Source: Rhodanobacteraceae bacterium (GTDB lineage Bacteria; Pseudomonadota; Gammaproteobacteria; Xanthomonadales; Ahniellaceae). From it: DNA of 64,000 nt. Each line of letters begins with the position of its first letter. The first letter of the stretch is position 1. This document shows positions 37,637-45,568 of this stretch, piece by piece. Made by a program: the position numbers and the translations under genes. The notes below the pieces were generated by a model, which saw nothing but the letters and a program-made list of their open reading frames with translations, had not been told where the DNA came from and searched no databases. Where the stretch lies: NCBI GenBank assembly GCA_016708465.1, contig JADJFT010000002.1, positions 88,996 through 152,995 of the forward strand, given 5' to 3'.

Positions 37637-40345
37637 GCCAAACAGGTTCTCCATGACGCTTGTTCCTTCAAACGCGCCGGCGTCACTTGCCGCTCCCTGG
37701 GGGCGGCTTGATCCGTCCAGATCGGTTGCGACCAGCGCGCCCGCACAATGATCCAGCGCGCTTGATCCTGCCCCGAGGCGATAGCTGCCCCGATCCGCGA
37801 TGACAAATCGGGGATCGGACACGATGCCGTAGGCCGCGTCCTGGCTGATGTTGCAGGTTGGCGATAACACCGCCAAGGCGCCGCGGACCACACCCACGGA
37901 ATTGGCCCAGATGATTGAATTGGCGAGATTCAATTGGGTGCCTGTGGCATTGGCCAACTCGACCGCGATGCCGGTGTTGCCGGCAATCGTCAAATGGTCG
38001 GCGATCATCGCGGCGTTAGCGTCCAGTTTGACAGCGTCGTGGTGCGCGCTGATGCGGACATTGGAAGCCGAGGCAGTGGCGCCGGACTCAAGATACAGCG
38101 CCCCGGGACTGCCCAGATTGCGCTCCATGCTGACGCCTTGAAGGGTTAGCTGCGAACTGCTTTCCACGTAAACACCGCTGCCGATGGTGTCGGTATCGCC
38201 GTTGTCGGAAATTTCGCTGCAATGACGGTCGTGCCCCAATGTTGCAGCCTCGCAAGGCCAGGCTTCGCCCGCGTGCGGCACGGTTCCCGCAGTGCCAAAG
38301 ACCGATTGCACCAGACCCGTCGCGCCAAGCCGGAGCAACAGGCCGTGGCCATTGCCGCCGGAAGTGATGTTGTGTCCAAAGCGCATGCTGCTATTACGCA
38401 AGCTGACTTGTGTTCCCGGCCCACTGGCGACCACGTTGCCGCCGCCACTGAGGAAGGTTCGGTTCGGTTTCAGGGCGCTGCCAAATTGGACCCAATCCAG
38501 CGTTGCGTTGACGCCGGAGAAATAGGCGCCGCCACCCTCGTATTCGGCAGAGGCACCCTCGATGACGATGCCGCGGCCGTGGCCGTCCCAACCCTGAAAG
38601 ACGACGGTTGCAAGATGAACCGCCGCCACATTGGCGTAGATCTGCCCACCATAGTCGGCTGTTATCGGTGTCAGCGAAGTAGAAAAGATCGCCGGCGCCT
38701 GCACGCGCATCGTCCCGGGACCGACCATAGCAATCGAGCCACCAAATCGTTCCGCGATGTTGGAATTGAACTCGACGGCCCCATGCGGATAGGCTTCCTG
38801 ATTGATCAGCAGCGAGCCCGCACCCAGACTGACGATCGCGCCACCATCTTCTCTGGCGCTGTTGTCAATGAACTCAATTTTCATCCCGAGTCCCGCTTCC
38901 AGACTCAAGTTGCCGCGCTCCAACGCGATGGCGCCGCCTTGGCGCGAGGCTCGGTTGCCCTCGAACACCAGCGGTGATCGAAAGATCAGGGTTGGCGCTG
39001 GGTGGGCATCAATAAAAATGGCGCCCCCGCGATTTTTACCGGCCGTTGAGGGCAGCGCGGTCGTCTTGTTATCGCGAAATTCAACCATGCCGATATCCGA
39101 CGACTGGTCATTGATACGACCGCTACCGCTGGAACGATGGAAGATCGCGCCGCCATTGCTAATCGACGTATCCGCTTCGTTGCCGATGAAGCGAGCGGGA
39201 TGGTCAGGCGTCGCCAGCACCGACCAGCTTGCCGTGTCCATGGCTGCGATAGCGCCGCCATAAAGTGCCGTGTTGGAAAGAAAATCGCACGAGGTCAGCG
39301 TGGCCGTCGCATTGCCGTACAAAGCCAGGGCGCCGCCATACAACGCGCGGCCATTTTCTTGGAACACGGCGCCGCGTGCGACGAACATGCCATCAATCAC
39401 CCAGGCCGCCCGTAACCAACCCCGAAACAGCCCGTCTTCGATGGTGATCGATGATTTGACTCCGGTGGCACGGATGGCGGAATAGCTATTCTGAGGGGAC
39501 TCGTCGACGAAGTTGCCACGGCGGATCATCAGGCCGGAAGGGGTGCTGCTCAAACCGGTGGCGTCGATTTCAATGGCAGAGAATGCCTCGTGAAATCCTG
39601 CGCCAGCAGTCAACCGCACCGAGGTATCGATCAGCGATGCGTCCGCACCTGCGGCAAGATAGATGGCGCTGCCGTAGGTGCCTCCGGCGACCAGAATGTT
39701 GTCTTCCAACGTCGCAGCAGCGCCGATTGCACCCAGATAGAAGCTGATCAAGGCGTGATCGCCGGTAGCAGCAATTCCGCCCCCGGTGACGGCCTGATTA
39801 TTGGAAATCATCACGGTCGAATCTTCGATCAGATCGATCTGTGCATTGTCCAGGAAGACGCCGCCGCCCTTGCCGTCCAGTGCGCGGTTGTGGTGAATTT
39901 CAACCGCACTCAACTGGATCGAGGCGTTCACGGCATACAAACCGGCGCCATCGCCACTGGTCTTGTAGTTGTTTCGCAGCGTGATGCGATCCAGTACCAG
40001 GTGCGTCATGCCCGGCAGTGGCCCGACGCTGAGTAACGAGGTGCTGCTGCCGGTGACGCCGTTGCCATGGAAGTCGGTGCGGCCGTCTCGCAGTGTGGTG
40101 GTGCAGTCGGCGTAGCCACCTTCGACGCGAATGGCGTGGTGGATGATGAAGGGGCCGGCAATATTGTCGACGCCGAGATAGTTACCGCTGCGAATGCGCA
40201 CTGTATCGCCATGGTTCACCGCCGCAAACGCGAGTTGTGGCGTGGCGTATGCGCAGCCGGCCCCGACGCGAAGAATGGCGGCTTCGGACGTGGCGCTGAG
40301 CAGGAGCAGCATCGCGAGAGTGAAGGAACGGATGGTGAGGTGCAT
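37622..40345 (-). CDS. Exported right-handed beta-helix protein with Pmp-like FxxN/GGAI repeats and LFGNGFE tail
   Basis: Signal peptide MHLTIRSFTLAMLLLLSATSEA, then 880 residues of parallel beta-helix. Repeats pair FxxN with GGA[IL]: FLSNTALYGGAIAA, FEGNRASRQGGAIAL, FIDNSAREDGGAIV, FNSNIAERFGGSIAM. This is the motif pair of chlamydial polymorphic membrane proteins. The C-terminal 60 residues (SDPRFVIADRGSYRLGAGSSALDHC) follow the choice-of-anchor beta-helix pattern, and the protein ends MENLFGNGFE. No autotransporter barrel is present. GGAG lies 8 bases before the ATG. A perfect sigma-54 promoter lies about 32 bases upstream, next to an FHA sigma-54 activator gene, so expression is probably conditional. 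Likely surface adhesin or matrix protein (inference). Confidence 0.82.
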   Translation of the reverse strand: MHLTIRSFTLAMLLLLSATSEAAILRVGAGCAYATPQLAFAAVNHGDTVRIRSGNYLGVDNIAGPFIIHHAIRVEGGYADCTTTLRDGRTDFHGNGVTGSSTSLLSVGPLPGMTHLVLDRITLRNNYKTSGDGAGLYAVNASIQLSAVEIHHNRALDGKGGGVFLDNAQIDLIEDSTVMISNNQAVTGGGIAATGDHALISFYLGAIGAAATLEDNILVAGGTYGSAIYLAAGADASLIDTSVRLTAGAGFHEAFSAIEIDATGLSSTPSGLMIRRGNFVDESPQNSYSAIRATGVKSSITIEDGLFRGWLRAAWVIDGMFVARGAVFQENGRALYGGALALYGNATATLTSCDFLSNTALYGGAIAAMDTASWSVLATPDHPARFIGNEADTSISNGGAIFHRSSGSGRINDQSSDIGMVEFRDNKTTALPSTAGKNRGGAIFIDAHPAPTLIFRSPLVFEGNRASRQGGAIALERGNLSLEAGLGMKIEFIDNSAREDGGAIVSLGAGSLLINQEAYPHGAVEFNSNIAERFGGSIAMVGPGTMRVQAPAIFSTSLTPITADYGGQIYANVAAVHLATVVFQGWDGHGRGIVIEGASAEYEGGGAYFSGVNATLDWVQFGSALKPNRTFLSGGGNVVASGPGTQVSLRNSSMRFGHNITSGGNGHGLLLRLGATGLVQSVFGTAGTVPHAGEAWPCEAATLGHDRHCSEISDNGDTDTIGSGVYVESSSQLTLQGVSMERNLGSPGALYLESGATASASNVRISAHHDAVKLDANAAMIADHLTIAGNTGIAVELANATGTQLNLANSIIWANSVGVVRGALAVLSPTCNISQDAAYGIVSDPRFVIADRGSYRLGAGSSALDHCAGALVATDLDGSSRPQGAASDAGAFEGTSVMENLFGNGFE

Positions 40346-40376
40346 GGCCGGACTCCGTTGAAGACGGGTCTCAACC

Positions 40377-40391
40377 GCAAGCGCCGTGCCA
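40377..40391 (-). promoter_or_regulatory. Sigma-54 (RpoN) -24/-12 promoter of the beta-helix gene
   Basis: On the minus strand TGGCACG-GCGC-TTGC matches the RpoN consensus TGGCACG-N4-TTGC at every conserved position. The predicted start of transcription is about 12 bases further, near 40365, leaving a 20-base leader with GGAG before the ATG at 40345. The activator gene ends 100 bases upstream. Confidence 0.85.
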
Positions 40392-40490
40392 TCTGGCTCC
40401 GGTCATGCAACATATTGAATCATCAGTTGTTTCTGATCGATTCGTGGTGGTGCACGCGGGCGCGATAATCAGAACTGAGGCACGCCATTC

Positions 40491-42209
40491 TCAGGCCTGA
40501 GAATCGCCCTCGCCAGTCGTTGGCCACAGTGCCATACGCCGATACAGGGTGGCTCGCGAGACCTGCAGCAGCGCGGCCGTCTTGGTGACGTCACCATCGT
40601 TCTTGGCCAGGGATCGCTCGATGACCTTGCGCTCGGCGTAAGCGAGTTGCAGTTCGAGACTGCCGCTCATCGCGACTTCGCCACCGCCACTGTCGCGAAT
40701 CTCCGGGCGTAGGTCCTCGCTGGACAGCGCCGCGTCCTGATCGAGAAACACCACTGCGCGCTGCATCTCGCGCTCCAACTCGCGCACATTGCCGGGCCAC
40801 GGGTACTGACAGAGGGCCGCGAGCGCGCGCCGAGTGATACCTCGCAACCTCAGCCCACGATGGGCAGCGGCGGCCGCAAGAAAATGGCTGGCCAGTCCGG
40901 GAATGTCGGCTGGACGTTCACGTAGTGCCGGGAGGCGTACCTCCCAATCGGCGATGCGATGCCAGAGATCGCGGCGAAACCCGCCACTCTCGACCATGTC
41001 TTCCAACGGTTGATGCGTCGCCGAGATCACGCGCACGCGCGCCGGATGTGCGCGCTGGCCGCCGACTCGGGTGACCTCACGCCGTTCCAGAACGCGGAGA
41101 ATTTTTGCTTGCATGGCCAGCGACATGTCGCCGATCTCGTCCAGAAACAGCGTGCCTTGATCGGCGCGTTCGAACAGCCCGATTCGTGAGTCGACGCCGG
41201 TAGCGACCCCCTTTTCAATGCCGAACAGTTCGACTTCGAGGAGATCGTCCGGGAGTGCCGCGCAGTTGACGGCGACCAAGCGGTGATCCGCCATGCCGGC
41301 AGCACGATGAATGAAAGACGCCAGTATCTCTTTGCCGGTTCCGGATTCACCGCGAATCAGGACATTCAGATGACTGGTAGCGACACGCCGCGCTCGCGCG
41401 AAGATCGCGCGCACGCTTGCGTCGAGCGATTCTGGCTGCGGCGGCTCCGCCTGAATCGGCGAGCGTGGCGTTGGCGCAGGCTCCTTGCCGAGGTCGATCA
41501 GCGCTGAGCACATCGGCGCGAGACCGAGCAGCAATCGTGCATCATCGACCGCGGTGAGCGTGCACACAAAGCGGAATTCGTTGGCGTCAAATGTCGCGAT
41601 TCGTGCGGTCGTAGCGCCAGGATCCTCGAATGCCACGACCGCCGCCGCCATCGGGTCGTTGTCGGCGCCGAGGTCATTCCGCTCAACCCGCAGTGCCGCA
41701 AGTGGCCAGTGAATACGCAAGGCTTCACCCAGCGAACGCGCAATCTGATAACGCGTTTGTCCCTGGCGAATGCGCGCCAACAATCCCGGCAACACGCGTA
41801 CCCACAACGCCTCGCTGCCACCACCCGACAGCGTTCTGCCGTCGTTGCCATCCGGCTCCAAGCATTCGGATGAATCCATCGGCACGGCAATGCTGTCGTC
41901 GCCCGCTGCAAGCACGACATAGGTTGCGGCGACGCTGCCGAGCCGCAGTGGGACGCCGACAGCAATGCCGACACGCTCCCCCGGTTTCAGTTGGCGACCA
42001 TCGACGAAGGTACCGTTGCGCGATCCGAGATCTTCGAGTTCCGGCCCGGTCGGCAACAGATGCAGGCGTGCATGATGCCTAGACACGGTGGCATGGGCGA
42101 TATGCAGATCGCAGTCGAGGTGACTGCCCAAGGTGAGCGTTCCCTCAACCGGCAAGGCACAGCGCGCACTGCCGCGTGCCAACTCCAACCTGAGTTCGTG
42201 TCCGGTCAT
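40491..42209 (-). CDS. FHA-domain sigma-54-dependent transcriptional activator
   Basis: ATG 42209 (MTGHELRLELARG). Residues about 10-105: FHA domain (LTLGSHLDCDLHI, TVSRHHARLHL, LEDLGSRNGTFVD; the usual GR is GS). A GAF-like linker follows. AAA+ domain about 275-500: Walker A IRGESGTGKEI, Walker B TLFLDEIGDMS, sensor and R-finger region GFRRDLWHRI, PWPGNVRELE. The sigma-54-contacting loop is GVATGV instead of GAFTGA (in ELFGIEKGVATGVDSRIGLFE). The C-terminal Fis-type helix-turn-helix is TKTAALLQVSRATLYRRM. It probably responds to phosphothreonine via FHA and drives the adjacent RpoN promoter. Divergent from a kinase gene, 69 bases away. Confidence 0.92.
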   Translation of the reverse strand: MTGHELRLELARGSARCALPVEGTLTLGSHLDCDLHIAHATVSRHHARLHLLPTGPELEDLGSRNGTFVDGRQLKPGERVGIAVGVPLRLGSVAATYVVLAAGDDSIAVPMDSSECLEPDGNDGRTLSGGGSEALWVRVLPGLLARIRQGQTRYQIARSLGEALRIHWPLAALRVERNDLGADNDPMAAAVVAFEDPGATTARIATFDANEFRFVCTLTAVDDARLLLGLAPMCSALIDLGKEPAPTPRSPIQAEPPQPESLDASVRAIFARARRVATSHLNVLIRGESGTGKEILASFIHRAAGMADHRLVAVNCAALPDDLLEVELFGIEKGVATGVDSRIGLFERADQGTLFLDEIGDMSLAMQAKILRVLERREVTRVGGQRAHPARVRVISATHQPLEDMVESGGFRRDLWHRIADWEVRLPALRERPADIPGLASHFLAAAAAHRGLRLRGITRRALAALCQYPWPGNVRELEREMQRAVVFLDQDAALSSEDLRPEIRDSGGGEVAMSGSLELQLAYAERKVIERSLAKNDGDVTKTAALLQVSRATLYRRMALWPTTGEGDSQA

Positions 42210-42278
42210 AGCGACATGGTCAATCGAAGCATCGCTGGAAAGCAAGTATCCCTAGCGTTCGACCGCTACTCTAGACCG

Positions 42279-43868
42279 ATGGAATCGATCGACCTGCTGC
42301 TTGTCGAGCGCTTTGGCACCTTGAGCCCGCTGGGCAGTGGCGGCATGGGTGAAGTGTTCCGCGGCATCGATCCCGGCCTTGGTCGGCCAGTGGCGATCAA
42401 GCGCATGCGTCAGCCCAGTTTGGCGATGCGCGAGCGTCTGCGGCGCGAGGCGAAAATTCTCGAGCGTCTGCAGCATCCCAATGTCTGTCCCTTGCTTGAG
42501 TGGCATGAAGTTGACGATTCGGCATGGATGGTCATGCCGGTCATCGAAGGCGAATCGCTTTCGATTGTCGCGAAGCAGTTGGCGATCGCGGAGATTGCGC
42601 CGCTATTCGAGCAAATCTGCCGTGGCATCGAAGCGGCGCATGCCTTGGGATTGATCCATCGCGACATCAAACCCAGCAATATTCTGGTGGACCGGGTGGG
42701 TGGGCATTGGCATCCATGGATCATGGACTTCGGCATTGCACGCTCGCAGGAAGAGCAAACGTTGACCGGCAGCCACGAAGTGATGGGAACGCCGGGCTAC
42801 ATGGCCCCGGAACAGGCAAGAGGCGACTCCCATGAGGTCGACCAGCGATCCGACGTATTCGGAATCGGCGCGACCTTGTTCTATGCGCTCACCTTGGAGC
42901 CACCGTTTGGTCGTGGCACGCTGGCGGAAGTGCTGGCGCGGGTACTGGAGCAGGATGCACCTTCACCGCGCGACTTGCGCCCGGAAACTCCGGACGCGCT
43001 GGGTCGTATCGTGCTGCGTTGTCTTGAACGAGATCCGGCACGACGTTACCCCGATGTCGCCGCGCTGCGGAATGACCTTGAATGTTTTCGAACAGGCGAA
43101 CGTGTCCATGCGCCGAGCAATGGTCCGTGGTTTTATGCCCAGCGTGCGTGGCGACGTCACCCACGTTTTTGGGCGGGAGTGTTCGCCCTGGGATGGGTCG
43201 CCGCCCTGGCGCTCGGCTATGCGGTCAATTCGGAATTGAGTAGTGCGGCCCGTGCCGTACAGATGTCGCAAACGGCGGCATTGGCCGAGCGTGTCCGCGC
43301 GACCATGCACAGTGCGCTGCTCGCGCCAATGCACGACATTGGCGCGGACCGAGAACGCCTCGGCGTGCAGATTTCAACACTGCTCGCCATGCCCGAGCCG
43401 AACGATCCCGAACTGCGCCGGCAACACCTGCGTGCCCTACGTGATGCGTATGCCGATATTGAGGACGGCGATTCGGCGCTGGTCTTCGCTCGCCGCCTCG
43501 CACAATCAGCAGGCGCCGAGGATCTCGACCGGCTGCGTTATATCGAAGTGGCGATCGACCGATTCCGCGACGCCGTCCGTCCCTTCCAAAGCCTGCCGAA
43601 GGATCTTCGCGACGATTATTCGACCGACGCGCGCAAACGCATTCTCGAACCGGCGCTTGCGCTCGGTCGAAGTCTGTCTTTGCCTGCGCCAATCGCGGCA
43701 CGGTTGGCCGCAATCGATGGCGATCTCGATACTGCGCAGAAGCTGGCCGAGTCGCTACCTCGCGTGCGTTCCGACGACACTTCGGTACTGCAACTGCGCG
43801 CGGAAATTGCCGGGGCGCAATCACGGTGGCGTTTGATCAGGGCGCAGTGGATCAGGCGGTCGCGTTGA
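42279..43868 (+). CDS. Membrane Ser/Thr protein kinase (Hanks type), probably continuing into the next frame
   Basis: ATG 42279. Kinase domain residues about 10-270: LSPLGSGGMGEVFRG, VAIKRM lysine, HRDIKPSNILVD, MDFGIARS, MGTPGYMAPEQARG. Transmembrane helix about 310-328 (FWAGVFALGWVAALALGYAV). A helical C-terminal part (VFARRLAQSAGAEDLDRL...) then reads into RWRLIRAQWIRRSR, low-complexity Arg-rich sequence with no helical repeat character. The frame starting at 43826 takes over smoothly, so the true protein is probably about 1,050 residues with a long repeat domain. Divergent from the FHA activator, its likely signalling partner. Confidence 0.88.
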   Translation: MESIDLLLVERFGTLSPLGSGGMGEVFRGIDPGLGRPVAIKRMRQPSLAMRERLRREAKILERLQHPNVCPLLEWHEVDDSAWMVMPVIEGESLSIVAKQLAIAEIAPLFEQICRGIEAAHALGLIHRDIKPSNILVDRVGGHWHPWIMDFGIARSQEEQTLTGSHEVMGTPGYMAPEQARGDSHEVDQRSDVFGIGATLFYALTLEPPFGRGTLAEVLARVLEQDAPSPRDLRPETPDALGRIVLRCLERDPARRYPDVAALRNDLECFRTGERVHAPSNGPWFYAQRAWRRHPRFWAGVFALGWVAALALGYAVNSELSSAARAVQMSQTAALAERVRATMHSALLAPMHDIGADRERLGVQISTLLAMPEPNDPELRRQHLRALRDAYADIEDGDSALVFARRLAQSAGAEDLDRLRYIEVAIDRFRDAVRPFQSLPKDLRDDYSTDARKRILEPALALGRSLSLPAPIAARLAAIDGDLDTAQKLAESLPRVRSDDTSVLQLRAEIAGAQSRWRLIRAQWIRRSR

Positions 43869-45427
43869 TCGACGCTGCCGACCAGTTCTTGCAGTCGGCG
43901 ATAGCCATTCATCGTAGCGACGCCGTGTTGATGCAGCACGCTTGCGTACTGGCGACGCGTCGCCTGAGTATGCTGGCCGCGCGAGCCGCCGAAGCACCTG
44001 ATGACCCGGCGGCACTGTCGCGATATTGCGGCGATGCGGTGCAGGCGGATCCGCGCGCCGCAGGAACGCTGGAGGTGCTGGCGATGGCGTGGCTGACGAT
44101 CGCGGCGGCGCACGATGTGCGTGGTGAATCCGATGCCGCGAGAGTGGCATTTGCACGCAGCAGCGCCGTCATTTCGCCGTCATTGGCGGACGCTGCAGTA
44201 CGCGTCGAGTCGCGGCTGTTGTTCGCGCGCGCCGAGTTGGGACTCGCGCGGCTCAATCTGCACATTCCCGAGCGCGCCGAGCCACACTACGATCGCTGTA
44301 TCGCCGAGTTGCAGCGTCTTGTCACGACGACGCCGGCGTACTTGCCGGGCTTGATCAGTTTGGGCGAAGCGCACCGCGATCGCGGCCGATTTCTCGCCAA
44401 CTACAAGCGCGATGTCGAGCCCGATTATGCCGCGGCCGAGCGACATCTCCGTCGTGCAGTCACGCTGAGCCCCGATTCGGTTCCGGCACACGAGGCGCTG
44501 TCGAAAACGTTGTTGTTTCGCTTCTACCAGGCGCGTGATGCCGACTTCGAGCGCGCGCTCGGCTTCGCCAGAGCGGCGATTGATGCGCAAGATCAGGTGC
44601 TATCGCGACAACCCGACCGACCCGACGCCGCGTTCAATCAGGCGGCAAATTTTGGCGATCTTTGGACGTACATGGCAGAACGGGCACCGTCTGACCAAGT
44701 GTCCGCCACGCTGCCGACGTTGCAGCAGGCGTTGCAGCTATTCGAGCGGGTGCGAGCGTTGGCCCCGCAGCGCCCAGATACTTATGAATTCGACATCGGC
44801 TTTCGCGCCCAAGCCGGTGAAATTTTGCGGGTTGCCGAGCAGCCGCGCATCACCCTGTTGGAACCGGTGCCACGACTCATCGATGCGGCGGCGGCGAACG
44901 CGGTTCGGCTCAACGAAAGCTACGTCGCCTGGGCGCTCACCGAGCTGGCTCCAGCGACCGCCGCGACTGGATCATCGGAAACAACGCGTATTTTCGATCA
45001 AGCGCGAGCATCTCTGGACCGCACGCTGGCGGTGGCCGACGAGCGACACGAGGCCATTCGCATGAGTTTGCCGTGGGCGGCGCAACGGGCACGCTGGGCG
45101 ATGACGCGCCAAGAAGCACCAACGCCATGGCTGGAGTTTGGCGAACGCCTGTTGAACGAAGCCTTGGCCACCGAGCGCGGTAAAGGCGACAACATCATTG
45201 CCTGCGAGGGCGCTGCTTTACTGGCGCAGAAGGCACGATATGGCGCAACGACTACGCGCATCGCGGCCGCAGAAGAAGGGCTGGCACTGTTCCGTGCTTG
45301 CGCGGCGTTGAGCGCCAGGTATTTCCAACGGTTTCGAAAAGAATCAGACCAGCTCACTCTTGTGTTGGCGACGTTGCGTAATGTTGGCGGAGCTCCGGTG
45401 AGCTCACTTCCCACAAGCCAGCGCTGA
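43826..45427 (+). CDS. Helical-repeat (TPR-like) segment, likely C-terminal half of the upstream kinase
   Basis: The 533-residue frame begins within the end of the kinase frame (GTG 43826 overlaps it by 43 bases). It continues the alanine-rich helix pairs (VDQAVALIDAADQFLQSAIAIHRS). TPR-like units follow (AEPHYDRCIAELQRLV, YLPGLISLGEAHRDRGRFL, AAERHLRRAVTLSPDSVPAHEALSKTL). There is no signal peptide and no good ribosome-binding site at 43826. A one-base indel near 43830-43865 would merge both frames, matching the kinase-TM-TPR layout of the other kinase at 30353. If translated separately it would be a cytoplasmic TPR protein. Confidence 0.65.
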   Translation: MAFDQGAVDQAVALIDAADQFLQSAIAIHRSDAVLMQHACVLATRRLSMLAARAAEAPDDPAALSRYCGDAVQADPRAAGTLEVLAMAWLTIAAAHDVRGESDAARVAFARSSAVISPSLADAAVRVESRLLFARAELGLARLNLHIPERAEPHYDRCIAELQRLVTTTPAYLPGLISLGEAHRDRGRFLANYKRDVEPDYAAAERHLRRAVTLSPDSVPAHEALSKTLLFRFYQARDADFERALGFARAAIDAQDQVLSRQPDRPDAAFNQAANFGDLWTYMAERAPSDQVSATLPTLQQALQLFERVRALAPQRPDTYEFDIGFRAQAGEILRVAEQPRITLLEPVPRLIDAAAANAVRLNESYVAWALTELAPATAATGSSETTRIFDQARASLDRTLAVADERHEAIRMSLPWAAQRARWAMTRQEAPTPWLEFGERLLNEALATERGKGDNIIACEGAALLAQKARYGATTTRIAAAEEGLALFRACAALSARYFQRFRKESDQLTLVLATLRNVGGAPVSSLPTSQR

Positions 45428-45568
45428 GGCTCTGCTACGCATCGGACTGGCTTCATCCAGAATCCGTCCCGTTCAGAGGCACGGCTTGTCACGTTGACGA
45501 GGTCTTGCAATAGCCTCGGCCTAGCTGCGCGGCTATCGTCCGGCGTCTGTTTTGGAGGAGTTGAACAT

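Noticed and set aside
38222..38977. Plus-strand open frame within the beta-helix gene
   Set aside because: Antisense shadow of a well-supported exported protein; composition is atypical and there is no start signal.
13332..40345. NGFE tails as PEP-CTERM or GlyGly-CTERM sorting signals
   Set aside because: Those signals need a C-terminal hydrophobic helix and basic residues, which are absent here.
42889..43824. Minus-strand frames over the second kinase
   Set aside because: Shadows of the kinase coding sequence, rich in Arg/His with no motif.
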